Assembly: GCA_014706295.1 (NCBI GenBank)
Contig: JACSVZ010000002.1
Location: forward strand, 56,815,617 to 56,879,616
DNA length: 64,000 nt
Reading direction: 5' to 3'
DNA from: Lycocorax pyrrhopterus obiensis
Lineage: Eukaryota > Chordata > Aves > Passeriformes > Paradisaeidae
Shown here: positions 10,900 to 23,400 of the stretch, piece after piece
Layout: every line of letters begins with the position of its first letter
How positions within the stretch are numbered: position 1 is the first letter of the stretch
Notes under the pieces: generated by a model
Seen by the model: the letters and a program-made list of their open reading frames with translations, nothing else
Database searches by the model: none
What the model was told of the DNA's origin: nothing
Position numbers and translations under genes: made by a program

Positions 10900-11660
10900 A
10901 GTTTTTCGCACTAGCTCTCGGATTTGTTGTCCTGGCCATGGAGAGGGCACGTTGTGGTCAGCTCTAGAGTCCGGTAACAAAAGGCGAAGCGAAGAGGGAA
11001 GAGGCTTGCAGAGCGGTCGAGCTGGTGACGGCCAGGGGAACTCAGCGGCCGGGGAAGCCCAGCAGCCGCCGTGCAGGGGCGGAGAGTTCATGACTTGCCT
11101 GTATTGGGTGAGGAGCGGACAGAGGACAGAGCCGCGGGGCCGCGCTGGAGGCGGGGAGTGGCCGGGAGCGCCCCATGGGCGGCCAGGCGAGCCTGGCGTG
11201 CCGTGGCAGGAAGCTGCGTCCCATGCCCCGTCGCCGCGCGGCGCAAGAAGAGGCCGAGACAATGATTCAGGTACGCGGGCGCGGAGTGGGCGGCGGGGCG
11301 GGTTTTGGCACTGCCGAGGCTGCGGCCACTCCCTGCCGGGCGCCCGCGGCCACTCCGGTCCTCACCGCTCGGGGCGGCGCGGGTTGTATGCGACAGCGGC
11401 AGCGCCCACCTATCTCCGCGGTGGAGAGGAAAGCCAAAGCGCGGGTTTGCGGAGCGGCGTCTTAGCCTCCTCCCTAAGTCCTACTGGGGGCTTCCCGGCT
11501 CCCAGTTTGAACCCGGAGGAGACCAGAGCTCCGCTCGGCTCCGGGGCGCGTACGCGGAAGCCCGCGATTGTCGCTGCTCCGGTGACGGGTGCTGAGCCCG
11601 CAGAGCTGGGGACAGCAGCCTGCTGCTTTCCTTTGACACTGAGCGCAGCTGGCACATGCC
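10900..11660. promoter_or_regulatory. CpG island, probable gene promoter
   Basis: About 760 bp of GC-rich, CpG-dense DNA in AT-rich surroundings, which in vertebrates usually marks a transcription start. Sp1-type GC boxes GGGCGG lie at 11178-11183 and 11288-11293, with GGGGCGGG at 11295-11302. There is no TATA box, as expected for an island promoter. A plausible plus-strand first coding exon ends with a splice donor at 11271. Long open frames across the island on both strands are probably a by-product of the low stop-codon density of GC-rich DNA. The gene controlled and its direction are not certain, and a bidirectional promoter is possible. Confidence 0.75.
11175..11270 (+). CDS. candidate first coding exon of an unidentified gene (32 codons)
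   Basis: Starting at the ATG at 11175, the frame stays open for exactly 32 codons and reaches CAG|GTACGC at 11270/11271, a good splice donor in phase 0. Two further in-frame ATGs lie at 11223 and 11262. The last has a purine at -3 (ACAATGA) and would leave only three codons, Met-Ile-Gln, in this exon. The peptide is short and basic, then acidic (RRRAAQEEAE near its end). I do not recognise the protein. The reading depends on the island promoter firing rightwards, and no matching acceptor exon could be assigned downstream. Alternatively this is all 5' untranslated sequence. Confidence 0.25.
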
Positions 11661-11707
11661 AGACCATATGTTCGCCTGCCTAGTCTTGGAAATGTTCCTG
11701 GTTACCT

Positions 11708-11768
11708 TTTAATATTTTTAAATATTATTATTAAATATTTTTAAATATGATTTAATATTTTAATATGA
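11708..11768. repeat. AT-only repeat block
   Basis: Repeated TTTAAATATT and TAATATTT words make a nearly pure A/T tract, partly self-complementary, directly downstream of the CpG island. It is a low-complexity sequence. Confidence 0.8.
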
Positions 11769-14700
11769 ATCTAAAGCTCTTTTTGGGGGGCTTCGTCTCT
11801 TTTTCATTGTCCAAAAATGAGAATGGGTTGACAGTCCCGAAGTACACATACCGGTTTTTAATGGGTATGAAGGTCTGATCAACATTAATTAATTCTGGTT
11901 TTAAGTGATGGGTTCCCTTTGATTTTATGACAATGGACTAAAACAGAGAAACTGACAAAATGCAGCTTCAGGGCACAACTGCAAATAGGAACTTACCAGA
12001 AATCTGTAGAGCATGAGCTGAGAGTCTCATGCCACACAACTAATTCCAGAGGCCCATTCAATCATCTCTGGTTTTGGTTTGCTAAGCAAAGTTCTGGACC
12101 TTTGAAGTTTCATGCACCTCCTTCTGGGTTACTTCTGAAAGCTTGATTCAACAACAGACTTAATTTTAAGCACATGTTTAAATGTTTTTGCTGACTTTGG
12201 TTCAGCTTAGCGGTCTTTCTTTCCTTTTGCATACTTAAGGAAGCAACCTCTTTCATTTCAAATTCTTTCTGAAAACATCCCATTTCTATTGTATCCTTTT
12301 AGGGTTAGTTTCCCAGAAATTCATGGACAATATACCACACAGGTATATGGTATGCACTAAATAATCTTTACTGTTTCAAGTTCCCTTTGACCATATCATG
12401 AGTGCACTCTATCTGTGAAAATATCTCCATCACTCTTATGTCTAACATTTCAACCAAGTAGCTTCAAATAGTCATTTTATTATAAAAAATTGCCAAGGAA
12501 ATTGCTGAGTGTATGTTTTTCTGCCAGAGTTGTTTTCATCTGAGGTGTAGAACGGCCGCTGTAGACAAGCGAGTCCTTTAAAGTGCTGAATTTTTGCCAT
12601 CTCTCAGAATTAGAAGAATGAGTGTGATTCCATTTGACAGCATATACAATGATCTCCAGTGAGCTCTTGATAAGCATCAGCCTGTGACCTTAGGCACAAT
12701 ATTAAATCTGAAAATCATAATGCTACATTTGAAAGAAAAATTAGTGCAACAAAGTTTTTTCAGGGATTGTTAAATATCAACTTTTGAGTAACTCTTAGCT
12801 CCAGCACTGTGAGTCTGATTTTAGAATCTTAATGAAACATGCTTCACTAGAGGGAAGACTACTCTTAGTTATGTGCAGTGACTCAGTTGGCACCAGGGCC
12901 TCGATTTTGCTGGATGGTCTTGAAACACATTGAAAGAATGCAGCACTCTATGCGACTTTGGGAGAAAAGGTCTTGTTCTCTTCTTCATGCCAGCACTGAT
13001 ATTACTAGAACTTAGTTAGGGATGGGTAGCTGTGTCACACTGTTGTGGCACCAGTTCACCATGGCATTTTTGCCCCACTGTACTTTGCTGCTTTTCTTTG
13101 TGGATGCCTGGAGATGCTAATTGAGAGTTTGCTGCTCAGATGGCTCTCCAGGTATTAATGTTACTCCTTTTAAGCTAGATTTTGCTTTCATGTTTGTTCT
13201 TGATTCTTCCTTTCCTTTTTAAGATATCATGAAGGGTCAAGTGAACCTGAGCATTGAACCTAGTTGCAAGAAAACAAACTGAATGACAAGTCTAAGAGAA
13301 CAAGTCCTTTTTACGTGACATTTAAAAGGACAGGGTGAAAGTAACATCAAACAAAAAGATAATGAAATCTCGTCGTTTCCTTACCACTAGTCTATAGGGA
13401 TGTAGCAGGGGCTGGCTGGGGTTAAGCAGAGCTTCATCACCCTCATACAAAATTTACATGAAATGGATGGTCTGCATTCTTCTCTTATTACGTATTATTA
13501 TAAATCAAGAATTTCTTCTTTGAAAGAACCAATTGCATTTCATCAGTTTTAAATTAGCATGACTGATAGGGGAAGTAGAGCTAGTAATTCTCAAAATATT
13601 AGTTATAAAATGAGTTCAAATGGTGGAATAGTCCAAAAATCTGGCATAGACTCCAATTTATGCCACTATTATAGAATAGAAAACATGTGGCAGGATGTAG
13701 TAACATCAGTGGCTTTATTTTACCTCTGGAACATAAAAAATGAGGCAACAAGCAATAGCTTAAAAATGAACTTTCTGTATTGTTCTTGATCTTACTTTTT
13801 CCAGCAGGAAGATATATAATTATACAATGGGCCACCTGAATTTCTATCATTGGGTGTTTGAAAGAATTGTAACATTAGACATTCTGCTTCAGAATATGCC
13901 AAAAGTTCTTAACATATCGTTGAAGGGAAAATAACATGAATTTGACTCTAGGAAAGTGTTCTAAAGGCTTAGGAGGTTGTTTTGGTTTATGTTTTCAAGG
14001 GGATTAGTAGATTTTGATTGCCACTAATGCCACAGATTTGCAGTTATGATATTTCGTTTGGCCTCATCCTTGGGTAGATTATCAGCTTTGTGTGAAGGGC
14101 TGCTAGTGACACTGGCTATTGAATTCCCTTTTCAGTCTGAAATGGAGTCAGGACTGAATTCAAGGACCAGGCCTGGCTCAGTTTCTGTAGTTAATTCTTC
14201 CTCAGCATATCCCAATGTTGCCTGACACCTCCTTTACTTTTTAACCACCTTTTTAAATTGTAATTTCTTTGGGTATAATATTGTAAGGGAGGTCAAACCC
14301 CCTGAACAGCCTTTAGTGAGATCAGACTTTCTTGAGGAACAATTTTTGTGATGTTTTTGGTTTGGTTTTTTTCACCTTGGAAATGGACTGTGGGAGACAG
14401 GAACTTGTTAGCATATGACTTCTGATAATTTCAGTTGAATGTCTGGTGTTTTTACAGTTCATGACATTTTATGATAATAAACACCTGCATTTTTTATTGG
14501 TGAAAGAAGAAAAAGGTGTATCAGTCCTGCTGTCTTACATCAGCAAAAAAGCAAAGTGAAAACTGAAATGCAAAGTAAAGCAAATAACTTTTCCAGAGTT
14601 GCTTAGCAAATACATAAAAGACCTTAGGTTTTCTGATCTTCATCGTAACGCTTTTCCACTGAAGCACATCACTTTTTAAGTAATGAGTTATCACTTGTTC

Positions 14701-17700
14701 AAAGCAAGGGAAAAGGAGAGTCCAAATGTATCTCTGTAGCGTTTTCTCTTGTACGGTAGGCTTCTGTATTATAACTTAGTATCTCTGACGGTATGAAAAT
14801 GTGCAAATATGAGTACTGTACATCAGAGTGCAGTCACCAATATTACACAGTCCATAATCCCCCTGTGGGAATATTCTGACTTCTGCTACTGATAACTTAT
14901 TTGTACATATGGAAAGAATAGGAAGAAAAGTAGTTCTTCCAGGAAAAAAAATTTAGAGGGTTTATGGATTGAATAACAAGCAAATACCTGCTTTGGCTCA
15001 AAATGTCCACGGGTGCATAAGTCTTTAGCAGCATTTCACTGTATGGTGTTTTGCAACAGAAAAGTCAGAATAAAACAGCAAGAATCCTTAATAATTTTTT
15101 TTTTTTTGCCAGCGCTAACTCCTCTTTGCAGATTGCAGGCCAAAATGACAACTGTAGAAGACTGAGCCAGTGGGGCCATTATTAGTCATATCCTATTCAA
15201 GATGTTGATGGATCCTGTGGGCCAATCAGCATTTTGTTATTAAATGTGTTCCTTCATCTAATGAATACATTCTGGAGGAAAGTGGCATAAGTTTTATTAT
15301 TTTATGTAGATAGGAAATGCCTTAGACTGTGTATCTTGTTCCCTCTTCATAATTATTATTTAACCAGTCAGGTTAATTCATGTAATGGTGTCCCTGTTGC
15401 TAATGTTATTTAGTACATGAGAATCTCGGGGGAAATGGGAGATAGCTTAATACAGATTATGAAGCAGTATGTAACTGGAGTTCTTTCCAAGGTCTTCAGC
15501 ACAATGCCTGGTTCCTTAAATGCAAGTTGTCTATCATATTTGTAATGACCAAGGAGGGGAAAAAGCTTTTTAAAACCTCAAGCAATTTTAGCTGCTTTCT
15601 GTTAAGTTTCCGAGTGGTCTCATGTAAAAATCTCTAATGAGATTTTATCTCTAATGGGATACAGGTGAAGTACAACGAAACATGTGATGGCTGTTGCTTG
15701 AAAGAATTACATACATCTTCAGTATCCTGCTTTCTGTCTGACAGTTACAATATGTCTTGTGGAAAATACCCTGTATAGTTTTCAGTCGTTATAATCCAGT
15801 TTTATAGTGGTTTTCAGCAAAAGGAAAACATTTTATTTTAGGAAAATAAATGCAGCCTCGAAACTTAAAAAAAAACATTCTTAGAGGAACTGATAAGTAA
15901 AGAAGGATTTAAAACACTTTCCTCCCGGAAGAATATTAAGTGAACAGTAGAAAAAAGAAAGTTCCCCAAATGGCTTGGTTCCTGCTCTCAAGAGGCATTT
16001 GGTAAGATGAACAACTTTCCTGTGAAACTTACAATAGAAAACAATACATTTTTGTTTTAGAGTTTGTAGTTTACCTTGACTGTTGCTGTTGCTTTATAAT
16101 TTCAGAATTTTTTCTTCCCACAGACTTTACTTATGTACAATAAATTGTGTTACTCTAAAAAGAGATTAATTGTTGGTTCTCTCTATTTTTTTCTGAAGTC
16201 TAAATACTGATGTTGCCTGAATCTTTGACAGTCTTTGGTTATCCAGAAAACTGATAGAATAAAAGTCTTGGGGAATAGTGAGGGAGAAATGAATGTGTTG
16301 AACCTAAGAATATAAGTATGTCCAATCTGCTTCAAATCTATCTGCTTAAAAGCAAGGAGGTTAATTTTGGTCACCCCACCATTTTATAAAGCTCTTCCTT
16401 TGAATCAATGGCTCAGAATGCAGATAGATCACTCATACACAGTGTTTAATCATCCAAACCAATGAATAAATTATCATAATTGTTATTCAAAACATGTGAG
16501 GTTCTACGATATGTGGAATGAGAGTCCTTTTCCTATTTCTCCTTTGTTTTAGCTAGTCCTTCCTGCTGACCTTAAGGTTGATGCAAATCCCTTGACCCTC
16601 CAAATGCAGAGAGAGTTCCTGCTGATTGAGTAACGCTGGTGCCTGAGCAGTCCTGGCTTCTTTCATTAAAAAATAAAATGTTCACAGCATTCCCCTTCCT
16701 CTTCCATTCAGCTCTACTTCTGTAAAAGGTAATAATGAATCTGCCATAGTTGGATGTTTACTTAGATCCAGCAGCACTGGGTTCTTAATTCAACAAAACA
16801 CTTGAACATTAAACAATTTCTTAAGCATGCTCTTATACAATAAAACACTTACAGGCTCATGTGATCTTGACATCTCTAGAAACTGAAAGTTAATTTTAAA
16901 GATGACTTAAGATGAATTAAATTTAGGAGTGTTTAATCCCGTAGTGACCTATGTATGGTGCTGATCATGATAAATTTCTCCTTTCTCCCCAAACATAACA
17001 ATACTTACCATTATGCTCTCTCTTCCTCCAAATACCTACTTGATATTTCCTTTTGCTTTGTCATGCCCTCTCAGATAGGCTCACAAAACCAGCTTTCTTG
17101 CCCACTGCCCTTCTTTTTCCCTTAGTGTGTGTACATAGACCACATGATTTTGCTAGCACTGTCTGTAACAGACCTTAGTAGTTCACTTTATCTGTGCTTT
17201 AACTATCAGTCAATATTGCTTTCTGCACTAAAGGATTGATGGCTTTTTTTTTTTTTAAATTCTTGAAAGTCCTTTGCAATTAAAGCAAAATACCTATTCC
17301 TTGTGGATCTTCCTTTCTTCAGTTATCCCAAATAATGTAGAAGTGAAATGTTTTAGAGAGTTAAGTGCCACTATGGTTTATCAGAGCTGTTTAAAATCTG
17401 GGGAGAAAAAACTGGATAAAGCCAGAGCTAACTAAAATTAGCTAACTGAAGTGAATAGGCAGTCTCATTCATTCCTGGCCTGTTACATTTTCTAGCATAT
17501 ACGTAAAACTAAGCAAAGAAGTCTTTAGGGTGATAGGGTAAAGTGAAGTTTATCTCAAAGTCTTTGAGATTTCTATTTATTCTTAGCTAAAAAGTACATT
17601 TTCTTGTAAAGACTCCTTCAGATGTCAGGAGTTTGCTATGACAAGGATGACCACCTTGAATCATGATGATCAGGACATGGTTGTCTGGTATGTCTGAATT

Positions 17701-20406
17701 GGCTTTTGAAAGCAGAGTTCATTCCCAAATCCTGTGTGATGACCAGCTTTGAGCATGACTTGCTTCCTGAGAATGCTGCTGTTAATTCACTTATTTGTCA
17801 TGCTGCTGTACTTGGTTTGTAGATCTTCCCATTGACCCTCATACAGCTGGTCATGGATCCCCTATCTGAGGAAGAGTTAATACTTATTTGACCCCATTTT
17901 TCTGTATTCCAACTTCAGCCAGCTGGTAATGTAAGGAGAGATGATTATATAAAAGTGATCTCAAGATAACTTTCTGTTTTCTAAACCCCTTTTGAACCCT
18001 GTGGTCTTTAAGAAAAGGTACTTGCGCCCTAGATCCCTTTCAAAGTCACCAAAGCTGGGACTTCTCTGTTACTTCTCGGACAATTAGGTTCTAATAGTAA
18101 TTTTAATTGTACCTTTACTGCCTGTATATGAATATAAGCAGTTTCTGTAGCAAGAGTTTATGTTTTGAAAAAAATTAATGCATATGTTTTCACAAAATGC
18201 AGCACATAATCTATATGTGAGAGTACATGTATGAATGTATTTACACTGGTTGTTATTCATATCTCAAGTTACTTGTGAACCCCAGAATGTATTTTAACAC
18301 ATGGTTAAACTGGTGGTGTATTAATTTTAAATAATGTAGCATTAAGCATTAAATCATGATGATGGTGGAACTAGAGCATACCACAGAGCTGCTCCTTTCC
18401 TTAGGTCATGATATTTAAGAGTTCAATTATGCCATTAGAGATGCTGCCTTACACACAGACTGAAGTCAGTCATTTTTTCAGGAGCTGTCACATATAGAGA
18501 AAGATGTATCTTTTTGGTTCCCATATGGAGTTTGGGATGAAGGTTGATCATGACTGACTGTGAGACAATTAATATCAATGTATTAAAGTGATAATTCCAG
18601 TTCTCACAGCTAGTTGGCTTTGGCTCTTTGGTATGTTCTGCCCTGAGAAGATTGTCATCTACCTTCTGAGCTCTAACTTACCTCAAATGTATTTAGCACT
18701 GTGGAGGCATTAGCCCTCTATTCCATGTCTGGCAGGAATGTGGAACACAACTGATGGAAAACGGACTGCTGCTTATGGATCTTCACTGTTACCAATACTT
18801 GTCATATGGTTTGACTGTTCCACCAGGGCACCAGGCAGATAGTTAGGTGTATGTGACATTCAGAGACAAAATAAGTGAAGTGAACCATGGCAATATGTGG
18901 AAATATTACATATTGTTTCCTTTCTGTTAGTGAAAAGCTGCCAGTGATGAATCAGAGCTTGATGTCATAAGCCACTTATTTATAAAAAACAGGGGGACAG
19001 AGAGAGAATGTGCCGTTCAGCATCTTTTTTTCTGTTGCTCTCAGTTCTCTGTCAACACTAATGAAGAGCCTGCTCCTAATGCTTTTTTTTTTTTTTGTCA
19101 GTTATCCAAGCAATCAGAGCCAATGGATACTTTTTTAAAGTAATAGACTCTCAGAAATTAATGCAAGTTTTGGCCTTGAAAGAGCAAAAGCTTTTCACTA
19201 TGTCTTTAAAGCAAATGTCAAACATAAACTCTTTTTCATGTCTGTATAAACCCAATGGGCATGTAATGCCTGCTCCCTGCCAAATCTGGTATTAACTGTG
19301 GCTATCACTTAGAGGAAAATTAAAATCATTTGGGTTTTTGTCCTTGAAGGCTCCCCATAAAATTTAAGAATGTTCTCTGTAGATTTATTGTGATATCAGT
19401 TCATGGGTTTTCAGTGCATGCATGTATTCAGTATGGCATTTCAGTGACAAGCTGATCATATTGTGATCTTGAATGCAGTGGTCCAAGGGCATCATTTTAA
19501 CCACAAACACAGTGGCACCAGAATCTAGACATAGTGGGGGTGTGTGCTGGTATGCATGTATGAGACAAAAAGATCATATAGAAGATGAGTGAGTTCAGCC
19601 TGGGGATTTTGACCTGTATTTCATACAGATGTAATTTTGGTGGGCATTTGAACAAAGGGTTGCATTTTTATCCTGCCTTTGAAGTATTTGAAGCAGTTTT
19701 TTCTTGCCTTTGTGCTTGAGCAGGGGAAAGTGCTACTTTGTGCATGAGTGTTTTTGATGGGCACTGTAAGAAGAACTACATTTATGTAAAAATGATTTAG
19801 AGTATACTACTTCACTCAGCTCTTTCAGTACCATGACACCAGCAGCAGTACTAACTTGAGGGGGGCTGAAGTCATGCAGAGGGAAGTTTGGTGGATAATA
19901 TGTTGCCCTGAGGTTCCCTGGTTGTAACTTCTTTATGTAGAAGGAAGCTGAGGTTCGCAGTTACTTTGACACAAAAGTGTATATTCTGCTACCTTCTTAT
20001 GTGACATTTGACCTGTAACTTTTCACTGAGTCTGTCCTAACTTATTTCCCAATGACTTTGGATAGCTTTAGTTGCATGAAGTGTGTCCCCACCTGGGAAA
20101 AGAAGGGAATGTGTTGGCTCAAACTGAACAAACCTTGCAGGATTTTAGGGTTTCTAGGTTGTGATATTTTAAAGCCAGTGATCTGAAGGCAAAAGTTGTT
20201 CTTCACTGTGGAATCATGTTAGACCAGTATGGGGATGGCTTTTCTTTCCTAAGCCCTTATTTGCAAAGAATTCCTATTTAGGAATGCATTTACACATCTA
20301 GCAAGACTTAAGATGTAAGAGTCTAGACAAAAGCAGCACTGACAGAACCCTCCAAGAGTTATGGGGTATCCTCTGTGTCACCAAACCATTACACTTTGCT
20401 GTTTTC
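11769..20406. other. AT-rich sequence without recognisable transposons or exons
   Basis: About 8.6 kb with no convincing exon and no young repeat that I can name. Short open frames at 12472-12677 (minus), 13559-13789 (plus) and 19095-19295 (plus) have no known motif. An octamer motif, ATGCAAAT, lies near 16581. It may be a long intron or a gene-poor regulatory region. Confidence 0.55.
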
Positions 20407-20470
20407 CCCACAGAAAAAGAAGCATGGTTTTAATGTATCCCACAGAAAAAGGAGCATGGTTTTAACATAT
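20407..20470. repeat. 2 x 32-bp tandem duplication
   Basis: The units CCCACAGAAAAAG...TTTTAA at 20407-20438 and 20439-20470 differ at a few positions, including A/G in AAGAAGC versus AAGGAGC and the last bases. It extends one short open frame but has no protein signature. Confidence 0.85.
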
Positions 20471-23400
20471 CAGCTGGGATCAATGAATGCTCTGAACATC
20501 CATGAAAAGAGAAATGGAAGAATACTGAAAGCAGAAAGATACTTGCCTTACTTGTCTTACTTCTCCCTTGCAATCCATCATGAAAGGATGTTGATGCTAC
20601 GTGTTCATTGAAACGTAGAACTAATAGACCAGAATCAAGTGCTTGGTTTCATAGTGCATGGCCCCCATCTTGAAAGGCAGAGGCTTTTGTAGAAGTGTGG
20701 AAGCTGAGCCTTAGGCAGCTCTGACTGACATTCTGGCAATGCTTGCTGCTTCTTGGATTTTGCAGCCATATTGAAGTTGTCAGTGTAACAATATTGGAAC
20801 ATTATTCAAAAAGTTAGCAAACCTGGACAGGTTTCAGCAATGTTGGAGGGCATTAGATGGAAAAAAGAACTGTGTGAAACTCATCAGAGAACTTTCAGTT
20901 TAAATTGTTTTAAACTCTTTCTAATTCCTGCTTAGACAGCTAGCTGCAAAGGCTTTTCTCACAAGATTTAAAATTTTAAACATAACGTTTTGCTGAAACA
21001 TGGTGAGAATGAGAAAAAAGGGATGAGAATGACGAACCTTGCTACAGATTTGTGCATTTGAAAGGGTAGCTGTTATCCATACTGTGAATTTAACAGTTTT
21101 CTTATAAATATTCATGTCCTATGTTGCTTCTACATATTGTAGAATTTTATGTATTACACTTTGTTACAAAAGTTAAAAGCACGGAATAAACAAATAACAA
21201 GAATCCTTGTTAATACTGCAGTTGCATTTCAATCCTGTCTTCAGTGTTTTCATCTTTATACTGTAACTTTTTAAAGCTAAAGATCTAATTAATTGAATTA
21301 TTATCTTCAACACTTTTGTGTCTCAGATCTGACTGCAAACTGAAACCTGGCTTATACTTGTCAAACACTGACAGGACAAACAGGAAAAGTGCATTTTCAG
21401 TCCATGCTTACTGAGAAGAAAGGTTTAACTTGGGAGTTTGTGGTATGAAGCTGAGATACACACTTGAATACACATTAGTTCACACAGATGAATGGACTGC
21501 TGGCTGATGGATTCTTGAAAATTCACTGAACCTATATTTTTGGGTAATGGTGGGTGGAGAATCACATTTTGCTCTTCCTGTAGTAAGTCAGAACAAAATT
21601 TACCATAAGGCATTCCTCCTCTAAAATCCTTTTGGCAGTTTGGGGCATTTTACAGAAACTGGGAGCCAGGACTAGAGAGGAAACCTTGCAAGAAATCCTA
21701 AAAATGGAAAGCTGAAAAATATTACTGGTGTCACTTGGAAGACCTACACTCCTAATTACCTTCATAATTGTGGCTTTAAACTCTGTGAAAAATCACACTG
21801 TGTTGAAAGCATTCTTCTGAAAGTACTTGCAGATTCTAAAAAACCTTGCAAACATTGACCTGTGGATCATTTTCCCTGACAGTCTCCAGTATATAAAGTA
21901 AAATGTAGAAATTATAGTACATGGTGGTTTCGCACCCCATTCTACCCCTTTTACTGTCTTTTTAGCTAAAGGAATAGTTGGATTCTGGAATGCAGAGGAA
22001 TTTATAGTTAAATATCAGTTGATCCAAATATTAATACTGTTTTCTTATTTGAAGGGGGATAATTTGATGTGAGCTACATTTAAAAAAGAAAACATAAAAA
22101 ATCAATATGAAAAAAATATCCAATATATAAATAATTCTAATACTTTTTAAAGTCTCTGCATTTTTACCCTCCACGTTACTTTTTTCTGCTCTGTGTAAGA
22201 TATTTTTCATGTATGCTCTTTCTTGTAGACTATATATTGAGCTAATAGAGTTTACAAGCTGCAGAAATGTTTATGGTCTTCAGAAAAGGACAATTCAAGA
22301 ATAATAGACTCTTTACAGGGACTTGATTTTGCCCCTTATTGGGGTCTTTTTTTTGTGCTGCCTCAGTTCTTTGCATGAAAAAAGAGAGAGATTGACTGTC
22401 TAATGCAGCAGCAGTGATTGTAGCTTTTGATAGTGACAGAAAAGAGATGTATCACTCAGTGCTGAAGGAAGATCCTTACATTGAGCTCATATATTTCCTT
22501 ACATGTGACCTCGTTTTAGCTTAGCTTTCTGTTTCCTAGAGTGTATTCCAAATAGTGTGGTGTATAATATCTATACACGAGAATATCAGACTTACAAAGT
22601 CAAAAACCTCAGCATCAACATCCAGCATCAGGATGTTAGACTTCGTATCTTGTTCTTAACTGAAACTACAGGAAAACACTACTCTGACTCTTTCTCTGTG
22701 TTTTGGTGTTGAAGACACAGTGGTTTAGAAATCTAAGTATATTTTACATGATAAGTTGTTCTTGCTGATATTTTTGATAATACCAATAATTTTGAAATCC
22801 ATCTATTCAACTTCTGGTCCTACCAGGTAAGAAAAACTTTCACTGTATGTGTGATCTGCAGATTAAAATGCTACTTGCCACAACAGTTACTACTTCATCT
22901 GTCCGTCTTGCTTGGCTTACAGCCTACTCTTTAGGAAAGACTTTTCAAATAATTTTCAAACTTCAGGTATATAGCTTAAGGAACTAGGATGTCAACATGC
23001 ATGTTCCCAAAAAGTCTTGCTAAAAGGCTGCTTTACTGCTGAAGAGGGCTGGACTCACTGAGTGCTTCCCCCACTGTTTTTGCATTCTTAGCAGTGGCTC
23101 AATCGAATAGATCTGGTACTGTTCATATAATTACTACAATGACTCTGGGGTACAGTTTTTGCTTACACAGGTGAGAAATTTGTACAGAATTTTTTGGTTA
23201 AGAGAGAGCTTTCTCCCTTTGGCTGAAGTCATGCTGTACATTCCTCAAAGGCACTCAGAGATCGGGGGGATTGAGAAAAAAATATTGTACCCAGTGTAAC
23301 TGCTTCCTGGCCATGATATTATGGTTACTGGAAAAGCACCTTCAAGTGTTGATTATTATACCATCTCATGGGCTGCTGGACTATATTTTGAGGTACACTT

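Noticed and set aside
10952..11683. A 243-codon plus-strand frame through CpG island 1
   Set aside because: Arg/Gly/Ala-rich and without domains, typical of a CpG island read through. The short spliced reading at 11175-11270 is more plausible.
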